A stretch of 64,000 nt of DNA from the NCBI GenBank assembly GCA_948567375.1, contig OX419756.1:67496552-67560551 (forward strand). Direction: 5' to 3'. The translations under genes were made by a program, and so were the position numbers. Shown in pieces: positions 56,101-64,000 of the stretch. Each line of letters opens with the position of its first letter. Position 1 is the stretch's first letter. The notes below the pieces were generated by a model, which ran no database searches, had not been told where the DNA came from, and worked only from the letters and a program-made list of their open reading frames with translations. This DNA is from Lunularia cruciata (Eukaryota; Streptophyta; Marchantiopsida; Lunulariales; Lunulariaceae).

Positions 56101-56987
56101 TTGGCCTCTTACCTCCTAAATTTGATCGTCGAGAAGAAGACGAAGCCGCCCTTGTAGAATTAAACACAAGAGACAGCAGCGTCAATGATGTCGACTGGGT
56201 GGTATCAGTGATCCGCGAGGAATGTCAGAAGACGAGAGATCACATAGACAAGAAGATGGTGGAGCTACATGAGAAGTTTGATAGGGCATTTGAGAAGCAG
56301 AATAGTCTCCTCAATCGGGTTCTTTCTCTGCATCAGTGCTCCATACAGCAGGCGGACAGAAGTGTTCCACGGTACGCCTTCTTGGCTAGGTGCAAGGAGC
56401 CCCGCAAGTGGGTATCGGTGAAAGACGCATTCAATGAGAAGGTATACAAGCGCTACCGGTTACACATGCTCTGTGAGTCCTACTGTGGTGGTGGAAACTT
56501 TACATTCCCTCACGAAGTACACGGTCAAAAGGGATTTGATTTTGATCCAACTTCGGAATGGCTCGCTAAGCTAGCACCGTGGCTAGTCTGGTCCTTAAAA
56601 ATCACTATTGTGGTGATGCAAATCGGGGGTGGATTTGTTGCGCCATTTCTCTCCCTGTTCCTGGACGAGTTCGGAGAGTCAGGTGGTGACGCTAGCAGGA
56701 TAGCGGAGCAAACTGAGAAAACGGCGGTGGCAACAAGAGCAGCCCTCAACAAAGATGATCCCACAAGTCCTAGTCAAACCGTGAAGGACGTGTCGGAAGC
56801 GATGGTAAATAAATTGATGGACAAGCATGGACGAGACGAATTCCAGAGTCTAAGTAATCTGCATCGTGTTTGTCTAAGGCCGAAAGACCCATCCTCCAAA
56901 CAGCAGGCTTCGGTGGTATGGGTTTGTCAACCTTGCTATGATTATTACATAAATTCTAGTAGGGTGATTATGGACACCACGCGATAA
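53112..56987 (+). CDS. LRR-Roc-COR (ROCO family) GTPase-like protein, no kinase
   Basis: An intact single-exon gene of 1291 residues, in contrast with the decayed elements around it. Residues about 35-365 form leucine-rich repeats of the ribonuclease-inhibitor type (LKVLDLSRN, LEHLNLAYN, LEFLSLKNNAIT). The Roc GTPase part has the P-loop GYTGMGKTTL (about 416-425) and the switch II DLAGQDD (477-483). The G4 box reads NCKE (548-551) in place of N/TKxD, so nucleotide specificity may be altered. A COR-like segment follows at about 640-800 (AAHLQEFGEIIYHKD, VVADTEWF). Next come a helical stretch (about 1029-1080) and a conserved C-terminal block with PRYAFL and YRLHMLCE. A hydrophobic segment lies at about 1150-1184. 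Plant relatives such as TORNADO1 share LRR-Roc-COR without kinase. Likely a signalling scaffold; ligand unknown. The start is the first Met in frame, in good AAAGATGG context. Confidence 0.9.
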   Translation: MVDPDGFRELLAKLEQIDPEEEPDKYKHAVSHCAEQVQGTSSINLRLTRLTSNGAEALVKVFDWCDVSSLKVLDLSRNFITSSVVAPLSRSLISGLFTALESLDLSHNSGCQMGMDESKALAEAIGNGHLSNIRTLGLPSCHVPTIATALLKGNSILRELHLQFNRDLVQSSFELRNFFEKGNLSDLRLLNVRDCLITEEQMEYLSKVIVSGEIPNLEHLNLAYNTLGGGGCMSLSKGIRSGHLSKLKYLDLNWCQMRDSGAQQIFDSIDKMPSLEFLSLKNNAITDVGVTALAQVLRAKSLLKVQEIRLSGKNMITNEGIVALAKAMGEPGNVPNLHTLDLGSQKTLEFMGARAVANAYCQNPQLTAFVEVSWPSESLKIRSDEQRKTNRRAEDIQLDLKDEEEVDQTTAKVFLCGYTGMGKTTLRKSLERNLLTAVVTWERTPWTTKEANTRGIELSHVIGEASSGKKVELVLWDLAGQDDVMHGAFSADHGLASGRATTFVLVFSAEASSQSWNSLTEKKLQSWLRFIASGSVKGVKRYLVLVLNCKESQKHGGPQGINFGTHVKHWRDLLKKYHAEFSDMINICEEPFAVDARHRTSVQELKQHLLDYVGKTLEGVKIPKICLDIQAFLRDWVEHNRQFPLLSWDSFSHKLKKTMNIDEMKLDAAAAHLQEFGEIIYHKDFSVDGTVVSDGHGFVVADTEWFCKKVVGHLLLPENKGEESRLQQQVASDGSLTIVQFLDHVGERWDELIDMLERLGICYKVGSDKVFIPALIEKNDLSQWEGKGVNWVMGRSLAPKADGKAAIPSTLFRRLQVLLAKDPNFGLRGDSEYCAGQSCSTFKVGSLIVLVEFNVDPSDPCDDRIDVLVKHSVECNESDSTAGNIHPAELILQIMALAERLCVQTCPGVEFDRMIIQPWNANEPTVKMAERVLLRVDELKMRVQQNGLGRNTTYLVGVPPNEKHVREDELLSLCELDAIHSRIQQRLQIAEADMIHFGLLPPKFDRREEDEAALVELNTRDSSVNDVDWVVSVIREECQKTRDHIDKKMVELHEKFDRAFEKQNSLLNRVLSLHQCSIQQADRSVPRYAFLARCKEPRKWVSVKDAFNEKVYKRYRLHMLCESYCGGGNFTFPHEVHGQKGFDFDPTSEWLAKLAPWLVWSLKITIVVMQIGGGFVAPFLSLFLDEFGESGGDASRIAEQTEKTAVATRAALNKDDPTSPSQTVKDVSEAMVNKLMDKHGRDEFQSLSNLHRVCLRPKDPSSKQQASVVWVCQPCYDYYINSSRVIMDTTR

Positions 56988-59069
56988 TGTGGCGTGGACT
57001 TACTTCAGGTTTTGTGGAACAGACTTACTTTAGGTCCCTTAGCATACGTCGTCTAGTTCATGTACTTAGAAGATCTGGGCCAACGAGCCAATTACCTGCA
57101 GAGAGAGCTCATATCCGCTGCGTAGAGTAGGAACCTTACTGTTTCTGTATATAGTCAGATGTGTAGGGCATCAGCAGTTCTGATCATGTGAGTCTTGACA
57201 TATCTGGAGCTACAATTGGATCAGTTCCTGTTCCTGTAATTTCACAGCAAAAGGATGCGGTACCATAGTAAAGTATAACAGAAAAGTTACAGTAGTAAGT
57301 GACATGGGATGAAGCTAGAAACTACTTACTCGAGATGTTCCTGAGGAACTGCGAGTGATGTAGCAGTTGTGAGCTTCTCGGGTCTAAATTGCTAGTCCAG
57401 TAAGTTACTTCTGTATTCCACATCTACAGTGGACGGTCCTAACAACTTGAAGGCATACTGTAGTCTGAATTCGAGCACCTTCTTTTAAGGATTCGACAAT
57501 GAATGATGTGTGAACTTACTTTGATATCCCCTCCTCTTCACGGTATCAATTTTAATCTCAAGACTATTGAGTTCTGCTCAATCCAAGTGCGAGATTTCAT
57601 ATTGGAAAGTTTTCATATGATTATACGCACATGACAAGGAAATTAAGGTTTTGGTAACCTTGAGAACTTGACGGGAAAGAATTCAATTCTCTGTCCACGG
57701 ATGTCTATAGTTTTGACGGCAACAAATTAAAAATTGTGACAATCTTGTAAGATGATTCATTCTGTATCTTGGTTAGTGAATCGCCTAGGTTATCGCGGAG
57801 AATAATGAGACGTTTGGAAGTATTCCCCAATGAACTATGAGCCAAAGCCCTAAGAGAAGAAAAAAAGTTTATAGAAGTTAAAGATTATAGCTAACTTTTT
57901 TTTATTGTGTATAGGTTTTTTTCAATATTAAGGTAGTTAATTTCTATCGTAACTTCAATATTAAGAATAGTCAGTCATCGAAAGAAGTTATAACAAATTA
58001 TTTTTTTGAAAAATGAGGAACTCTTTTCATTCCATAGTTAGTAATGCTAGTTATGTGCATTGACTATTTGAAGAAAAGTCAACACATGGCCTTTCTCCTG
58101 TACACAAACAAAGAAGAGAGTACCATGACTAGTAGTCTTGACGATAAGGGGTTTCAATTCGCGTGTAATTCAATCTGTGAAATCTTGTTAAATCTTTTAG
58201 AGTGCAATTCGACCAGGTGTGTGGAAAGGTCCCTTGAACTTATGAGGTTTGTTATTGTAGATTCTTTTGATTTTCTTGCTATTTTACCTTTTTCTCTGTA
58301 CATTATTCTACTTCATCAATTATTTAGTCTTGGGGCTTGCATTGTAGGCAGGAAATGCATTGTAGGCAGGGCTTGCGTTGTCGACTGAGTCTTATTGCTA
58401 ATTTTCTGTAAACATCTGGCGAAGTCACTCGACCAAGAATATAGGGTCTAACCACAAGTCTATGAACGCGGATCCCAAATTGTGCATCATCTGCTCTCTC
58501 TGTTCAAAACTTGAGTGAACCTAATTAGGTCGCTTGTTCATGATCAACGTGTCTATGAGTCTTATTTTATAGATAACTCTTGATTGTGACATTGATTGAA
58601 GGACAGTTTTCTCTTTAAGCATAGGGAAGATAATTAACCTTAACATTAACTCTTGCAAAGCTTATAGATTTATGATCAGCTGTTAAGGACTGTGTGAAAA
58701 GAAAACTCTATATTTATTCCAAAGTATAGAGACAGCAAAATAAAGCTTATTGTCATGAAATACTTGGTTTCTAGTTTGGTACGTCTAGTGGGTAGATTTT
58801 TCATGAGGTGGTTTTGCTCAGATGGTATAGCTTGCCAAATACCCAATTATGGCAACGAAACATTTTGGGCGTGGGGTAGATTGTCAACCGAGTGAGCTCT
58901 TAGAGGAATTTTGACTAAAGATAATTATTTTGATTCAAATATCATCCCTTTATATCATTCAGGAAATTATTTTCTTATCACAACATATTCTCGTCCTCAT
59001 CGCTTAGTTGCTTGTTGATTACTGAAACACAAGTAATCCTTCATCTTGCAGTCTTGATTATGAATAAAA
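56988..59069. other. ROCO 3' flank and intergenic stretch
   Basis: No gene is supported. The unusual word ACTTACTT(C/T) recurs near the ROCO stop (56998-57025). A 17-bp unit GCATTGTAGGCAGG is doubled at 58338-58372. The plus frame 58044-58388 (114 codons) contains a possible exon with a GAGgtttg-like donor, but resembles no known protein. Confidence 0.4.
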
Positions 59070-59550
59070 ATAATGCAATATTACAATTGATGTAGTTTCA
59101 ATATTGCATCTATATGGTTCAGAAGCAATATATTTGTGAGGTCGAATCCTATTCTTGCTTCAAGCTTAGACCTCCCGTCGTTTGTGTCCGGGCCATTATA
59201 GCTCGAAACAGGTTGTTCATGCTGGAGAGCAAATTTCACTGCTACAAGGCAGTAGTTTATCAACCGCCGTATGTCAGGGAAAATCCTTTTCTGGATGTGA
59301 CAGCAGGACCCAGTCTTGCACGAATTTTTCCTTGGAAGCAAGAAGTAGTATCTCGCAGGTCTGTGCAGGTATATTGTGTGCGTCGTGACATGATCTAGAT
59401 TTCATGTGTACTCTGTACACGTAAAATGCAGGTGTCATACACGATGGTGTGTGGCATATTTAGAGGCGAAGCTCTTTGGAACCCTGAGAGAGATTGAATC
59501 CAATACTCCGAGAAATGAAAACATGAGGAAATAGTTGACTGACAGCAAAT

Positions 59551-59772
59551 TTAGCCACAAAGAAGACTCCCGTTCTCGTTCCCATCCCCAGCGAGCGCCC
59601 GGTTGCAAAGATGCGTTGTAGCACCCGAATCAATGTTATAACCACCAAATAACACACCATTCGAAGGTATGTGAATCAGCTGATTTGGTGTATCTTCACA
59701 TTCACATTCTTGGGAAGCAGTAAGCCACGGGGGAGAATCGTCGTCGCCAAGAATATCATTGTAGTCAGCCAT
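59551..59772 (-). CDS. Small acidic protein of unknown function (left arm)
   Basis: A 73-residue frame begins MADYNDILGDDDSPPWLTAS and ends GSLLCG. The N-terminal 25 residues are strongly acidic with a PPW motif. A short Cys pair (ECECED) and a Gly/Asn-rich end follow. The start at 59772 is preferred over an in-frame Met at 59889 because a TATATA box lies at 59844-59849, between the two, and because the other two copies start at the same residue. The right-arm copy at 61376 and the spacer copy at 60372 share M-A-x-x-x-x-x-x-GD-x-D-x-PPW-x-TA-x-QE. I do not recognise the family. No signal peptide or membrane segment. It may be a first exon of a longer gene: GGC^TAAATT at the end gives no clear donor. 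Confidence 0.5.
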   Translation of the reverse strand: MADYNDILGDDDSPPWLTASQECECEDTPNQLIHIPSNGVLFGGYNIDSGATTHLCNRALAGDGNENGSLLCG

Positions 59773-59843
59773 GGCTGGAGGAATTTGACTAGGAGAGATC
59801 CGAACGATCGATGAATTGCTTAATCTGTGGGCTAGATCTCCTG

Positions 59844-59849
59844 TATATA
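59844..59849 (-). promoter_or_regulatory. TATA box of the left-arm small gene
   Basis: TATATA on the minus strand, about 72 bp before the start codon. The same box with the same following ACAGGAGAT is kept in the right arm at about 61286-61291, so it is conserved between the two copies. Confidence 0.55.
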
Positions 59850-60070
59850 AGAAGATATGATTTCGAGCTCTTATTACACGAATAAGCAAGACTTTTGAGA
59901 GTGGCCTTCCAGAGTTTCTCTGAGTAAGTGCTGTAGTCTGCGAGGGCCTTGAGAGTATGATGTTTGAAGCTTAACCCAAGAGGCATATATATAATATCTA
60001 TCTCTATAAGTCCCGATTTAGGAATGTGTACAGAGTCACCGGAGACTGTGCTTAACGCGCAGAAAAGAAA

Positions 60071-61054
60071 AAGTGTACAGTTTGGTTGACGTCAAGATTG
60101 GAGACTGATAGTGTACATGTTATAGCAGGGATTTTTGTATCCAGTTCCATGGGCGGCCACAACAACAGTGTTTAATACGACCCATATCCAGAGCTTCCCA
60201 CGGCAAGCTAGATAACGATAGTAGCGTTGGTTCAACATTTGGGCATATATCACGGATCAAAGTAGGAGATTACACTCTTTAAATGGTAATTCATGACATT
60301 CAGGTGAAAATTATTGCTTCAGAGAGGCCGTCATCACTAAACTGTCTTCCAAATTTGAGGTTTTAATCAAAATGGCTGGCGATGTCTTTGGCGATGGCGA
60401 TTGTCCTCCATGGGTGACTGCTGCTCAAGAAGCTTGTTGTCATGATCAGCAAACACATCTCAAGATCATCCTCTGGAGAACCAGTGTGGGATCCTGATAC
60501 TTGCTCTTTGGAGATGGAAACGTCTATTACCAACGAAGCTGTGGGTGAGACGTCATGTACACGTGAGTGTCTTCTCTTTTCTTGAACGCGTAATGATGAT
60601 ATGGAACATGAGGATGTCCTACTTTGTTATGATAGAGTGTCACAACCTTATATTTAATATGTGCACGCAGGCTAATGTACGTGTGCTTGGAAGAAACTTG
60701 CACTATCTTTCTTTGTATATTTGCTTTGGTTCGATACAAAGCTCGAAATTCTCAATGTAGTTTAGGCTATATTTGCAAATGTTTTCCAGGCCATTACATT
60801 GCTATCCCCCATTCATGAAAGAAACAGAAAGACATATGATAGTTAGATCATGGTTACAGAAGAATATACCTTCAAGTTAAACTTATTCTCATAGAACATT
60901 ATACTAAAACAGAATATTAAACCAAAAATTCTCACATCAACCGAGAATCAAATCAACATCCATGAACGTTTCCCGAATTTTGCAAATTTTTGGGCTATTC
61001 CAAAATCCTGAAAATGTCTGATTTTTGGGCTATTCCAAATCATAAAATGGTCAA
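60071..61054. other. Spacer of the inverted duplication
   Basis: Apart from the third small-gene copy at 60372 it holds no recognisable feature. The phrase TTTTTGGGCTATTCCAAA is tandemly repeated at about 60986-61040. Confidence 0.5.
60372..60497 (+). CDS. Third, diverged copy of the small acidic gene (spacer)
   Basis: A 41-residue frame begins MAGDVFGDGDCPPWVTAAQE and then carries CCHDQ before it diverges. A one-base shift after CHDQ opens another frame with EMETSITNEAVGE, so the 3' part may be frameshifted. The spaced motif GD-x-D-x-PPW-x-TA-x-QE is kept while flanking DNA is not, which suggests selection on the protein or slower decay of this exon. No TATA box is obvious at the matching distance. 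Confidence 0.4.
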   Translation: MAGDVFGDGDCPPWVTAAQEACCHDQQTHLKIILWRTSVGS

Positions 61055-61285
61055 CTTTGTGCGCATTAAGCACAGTCTACATTGAGACACTACACATCCC
61101 CAAGTCGGGACTTATCGGGACAGATAGTATATGATGACTCTTTGTTTAACCATCGAACATTATACTCACAAACATTATACTCACAAGGCCCTCGCAGACT
61201 AGAGCGCTTACTCAGAGAAACTCCGGAAGGCTACTCTCAACAATCTTGCTTATTCGTGTAACAAGGGCTCGAAACCATATCTTGA

Positions 61286-61291
61286 TATATA
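61286..61291 (+). promoter_or_regulatory. TATA box of the right-arm small gene
   Basis: ATATAT followed by ACAGGAGATC, about 85 bp before the ATG at 61376, in register with the left-arm box. Confidence 0.45.
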
Positions 61292-61375
61292 CAGGAGATC
61301 AAGCCCACAGATAAAGCAATTCATGGATCGTTCAGACAAGAAGCTCACATCTCTCCTAGTCAAAGTCCTCGAGGC

Positions 61376-61560
61376 ATGGCTGATTACAATGATGTTCTTG
61401 GCGATGACATTCTCCCCCGTGGCTTACTGCTTCACAAGAATGTGAATGTGAAGATAACCCAAATCAGCTGATTCACGTACCTCCAAATGGTTTGCCGTTA
61501 ACGCATCTTCGCGACCAGGCGCTCGTCGAGAACGTGAACGGGAGTATTCTTTGTGGCTAA
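61376..61560 (+). pseudogene. Small acidic gene, right-arm copy, frameshifted
   Basis: It starts MADYNDVLGDD, nearly the same as the left-arm copy. A one-base loss in the run of GAC codons then shifts the frame and gives a stop after about 30 codons. In the shifted frame the sequence continues as CECEDNPNQLIH and ends near NGSILCG, matching the left arm. A deletion of about 35 bp removes the GGYNIDSGATT-type part. It was a second copy of the same gene, now broken, or else its product is shorter. Confidence 0.6.
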
Positions 61561-62048
61561 AATTTCCTGACGGTCAATTGTTTCCCCTCATGTCTTCATG
61601 TCTCGAAGTATCGGATTAAATCGGTCTCAGGGTTCCAAAGAGCTTTACCTCTTAAGTATGTCACACACCATCGTATATGACACCTGCATTTTACGTGTAC
61701 TGAAAAGACATGAAAGCTGCAGCGTGTTTCCTTCACAACGCACACAAGATATCTGCACAGATCTGCTGGATACTCACTTCTTGCTTCCAAGCAAAAATTC
61801 GTGCAAGACTGGGTCCTGATGTCACATCCAGAAAAGGATTTTCCCTGAGATAAAGAAAGAGGTTGATAAACTACGGCGGTAGAGCATTAAAATTGGCTCT
61901 CCAGAATGAGCAACCTGTTTCGAGCTATAATGCCCGACACATACGAACGGAGATCCAAGTTGGAAGCAAGAATATGATTCCAGCTCACAAATGTATTGCT
62001 TCTGAGCCATATAAATGCAATATTGAAACTACATCAATTGTAATATTG

Positions 62049-62903
62049 CGGAGCTGAATCACTTGTTAGGATGTAGAGCCTGATCCATTCCGATTAATCT
62101 TATTTGTGATGCTGAGATCTACTGCTCAGATTGTCTGCGGCATAAATTGTCCAAGGTCGGTATAAGAGATTGACAAAAACAGAGAATCAGCCATGGCTCT
62201 TGGGAGTGTTTGTACTTGGCGAACTTGAAGTCTTTCGACTTGCTGTAGCTGGTCAGGAGAGGGTTGATCATGTTAGACTCAGGAAAGATCGGCAGGGAAA
62301 GAGCTGGTCTGGAGAAAGAGCTTCCTAGAAATCTACGGAACGAGTATTGATCGATCTGTTAGTGAAATCAATTTGAGGGGTGCGGCCGTGTACGGAGCAG
62401 AGACTCGGAACCACGTTAAATCTTGTATATCTGTGTGTATATCTATTATTTAGTGTCATGTGACCGTCAGAGGAAATCTAGGATTTTAAGGGCATGCACA
62501 AGATTACAAATATACCAGCTCCGCAGCTAGCAAAGCAGAGTGGATCAGGGTGCTGTGAGTAATAAGAACTGATGAAATCAAACAATTCTAGTCGTGAGTT
62601 GATCCCTAACACTTGGGATTACCACTAGAGATCGATAGGTTACAGCGGATTCCTAACATCACATGACTTGGAAACGCAGTAGTTAAACAGTACCAGAGAA
62701 ACCTCAATTGGGACGGATTCTAGCGAGTGAAATTCTTTTCAGCGCCAGAATAACATTTGACAAGGTACACGCGGTGATGCAGAAGTTCTCCAATGGACTC
62801 ACCTTGCTTAGTTCAGTTAATGCTTAATGAAAAGACAATGTCTACGAGGTCATGATAAACGTTCATATCTTTGAAAGATACCTATATCACGATGACATAT
62901 CTT
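62049..62903. other. Unassigned stretch
   Basis: No coding region or repeat recognised. Base composition is similar to the ROCO flanks and unlike the retrotransposon regions. Confidence 0.4.
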
Positions 62904-63086
62904 CTAGAATGCACAGAAATCCTCCCAGAAATTAGGATGCAATTCCAAAGCAACCTGACCGTCTGGAGTGTAGAGCTTGTCTAGTTCTACAACATCTAAG
63001 GGCTTATTGGCATGAAAGTGGCTTACTGAATGAAAACATGTCCGTGTTATGTGTGTTCTCCAAAGCAGTAGGAATACTATCACAAT
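62904..63086 (-). other. Possible exon or exon remnant, minus strand
   Basis: A minus-strand frame stays open for 60 codons without a Met and reads protein-like at its end (HANKPLDVVELDKLYTPDGQ, then LHPNFWEDF). Just upstream in another frame, VPDSLTIELQKVL and FVNCDSIPTALEN also read protein-like. That frame is bounded by a possible acceptor (TGCGTACAG) and donor (TCAgtaagc). Either one broken coding region with a frameshift or chance. No family recognised. Confidence 0.25.
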
Positions 63087-63611
63087 TTACAAATCCACAG
63101 AGCACCTTTTGCAGCTCTATAGTAAGTGAGTCCGGAACGCTGTACGCAGAGAACATCTGATTAGGGTCTCAAACTGAGGTATACACTTTGCTTACCGTAT
63201 ACACTAGGCATTAAACATGTGCATATACAAACCTGTAGGTTGAAAATGACCAGAAATATCAGTATCAATGAGCGGGGAAGCCAAAGCGGGCCGAGGAAGT
63301 AAATTGGCCACATAATTAGAAGTGTATAAATGTACAGTAAGTTACATCATCAGGGTGCAATGGTCATATCACGACCATCGGAGTTGTCATGTCATTGGAA
63401 TCAGAGCTGATCATGGTGGGAGACCATTGGAGTCAAGCATCACCATGATGGACTGCAATGAGAGACAGGATGGTGGCCGGGTGGCACCACTCTGGTGCAA
63501 CGACATGTGAATAATCTAAGGAGTGATGATAGTCATATATATTAGGACAATTTTGCATGTGCTATGTCCTCATGACCATTTTCATAATGTTTCGCTAGAA
63601 TCAAATGACTA
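63087..63611. other. Unassigned stretch before the plastid insert
   Basis: No gene recognised. The palindromic word ATGGTG/CACCAT recurs at 63412-63450. A plus frame at 63322-63510 shows no similarity to anything known. Confidence 0.4.

Positions 63612-64000
<389 letters not shown>

Larger units (their letters stand above)
59070..60070. repeat. Left arm of a large inverted duplication
   Basis: It is the imperfect reverse complement of 61055-62048. Matching runs include the outer TTACAATTGATGTAGTTTCA and the inner TCGGGACTTAT with CTTAA and GCGC words. Small indels and many substitutions separate the arms, so the duplication is not recent. The spacer is about 985 bp. Confidence 0.85.
61055..62048. 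repeat. Right arm of the large inverted duplication
   Basis: Reverse complement of 59070-60070 with many changes. It carries the second small-gene copy and its TATA box in the opposite orientation. The arms end without an evident flanking target duplication. Confidence 0.85.

Noticed and set aside
56960-57000. Short CCACGC...GCGTGG hairpin overlapping the ROCO stop codon as a terminator
   Set aside because: The stem is only six base pairs, and such hairpins do not terminate nuclear mRNA genes in plants.
58044-58388. 114-codon plus frame downstream of the ROCO gene
   Set aside because: The central part looks faintly coding and a GT dinucleotide follows at a plausible place, but no family, copy or second exon was found.
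59081-59341. Minus-strand 86-codon frame downstream of the left-arm small gene
   Set aside because: It is partly kept in the right arm (FALQHEQPVSSYN against LALQNEQPVSSYN), but the frame shifts soon after and the right-arm copy does not keep the same start. It may be a 3' exon, but splice sites are not evident.

Overview
The window looks like nuclear DNA of a land plant, probably a non-seed plant such as a moss or another bryophyte. The evidence is the many plant-type Ty3/gypsy LTR retrotransposons and LINE fragments, one intact intron-less LRR-Roc-COR (ROCO) gene without a kinase domain, and a decayed insert of chloroplast DNA (psaB and atpH) at the right edge. The species assignment is an inference; no rRNA, tRNA or other taxonomic marker is present.

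Layout. 1-1.7 kb: 3' end of a chromodomain-bearing Ty3/gypsy element, its LTR and a LINE 3' end. 3.1-10.6 kb: a decayed minus-strand Ty3/gypsy element whose integrase ends in a complete PHD finger. Copies of a 0.9-kb direct repeat lie at both of its ends. 11-20 kb: AT-rich DNA with LINE pieces and short repeats. 20.5-30.8 kb: a LINE split by a young, full-length Ty3/gypsy element (22206-29691). That element has 679-bp LTRs differing at only about four positions and a 4-bp target duplication. It carries an extra zinc-knuckle ORF upstream of gag, and most of its RNase H domain is deleted. 30.8-36.2 kb: an older minus-strand relative that has lost RT and RNase H through a different deletion. 36.2-51.3 kb: minus-strand remains of another LTR family (gag-protease, LTRs, and three diverged copies of an unrecognised coiled-coil ORF located just before the 3' LTR). 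This stretch also holds a third fragment of the first family and a decayed unrecognised plus-strand ORF. 51.4-52.4 kb: a LINE scrap and a 60-bp tandem repeat.

The only long intact host-type gene is the ROCO gene at 53112-56987. Downstream of it lies an imperfect inverted duplication with arms of about 1 kb (59070-60070 and 61055-62048). Each arm carries a copy of a small acidic gene of unknown function with its own TATA box, and a third diverged copy sits in the spacer. The window ends in a chimeric plastid insert in which psaB (minus) is joined directly to the start of atpH (plus).

Functionally this is a retrotransposon graveyard with one recent arrival, beside a gene-bearing island. The least familiar items are the PHD-finger integrase, the LTR-adjacent coiled-coil ORF family, the double-zinc-knuckle architecture of the young element, and the inverted cluster of small acidic proteins.
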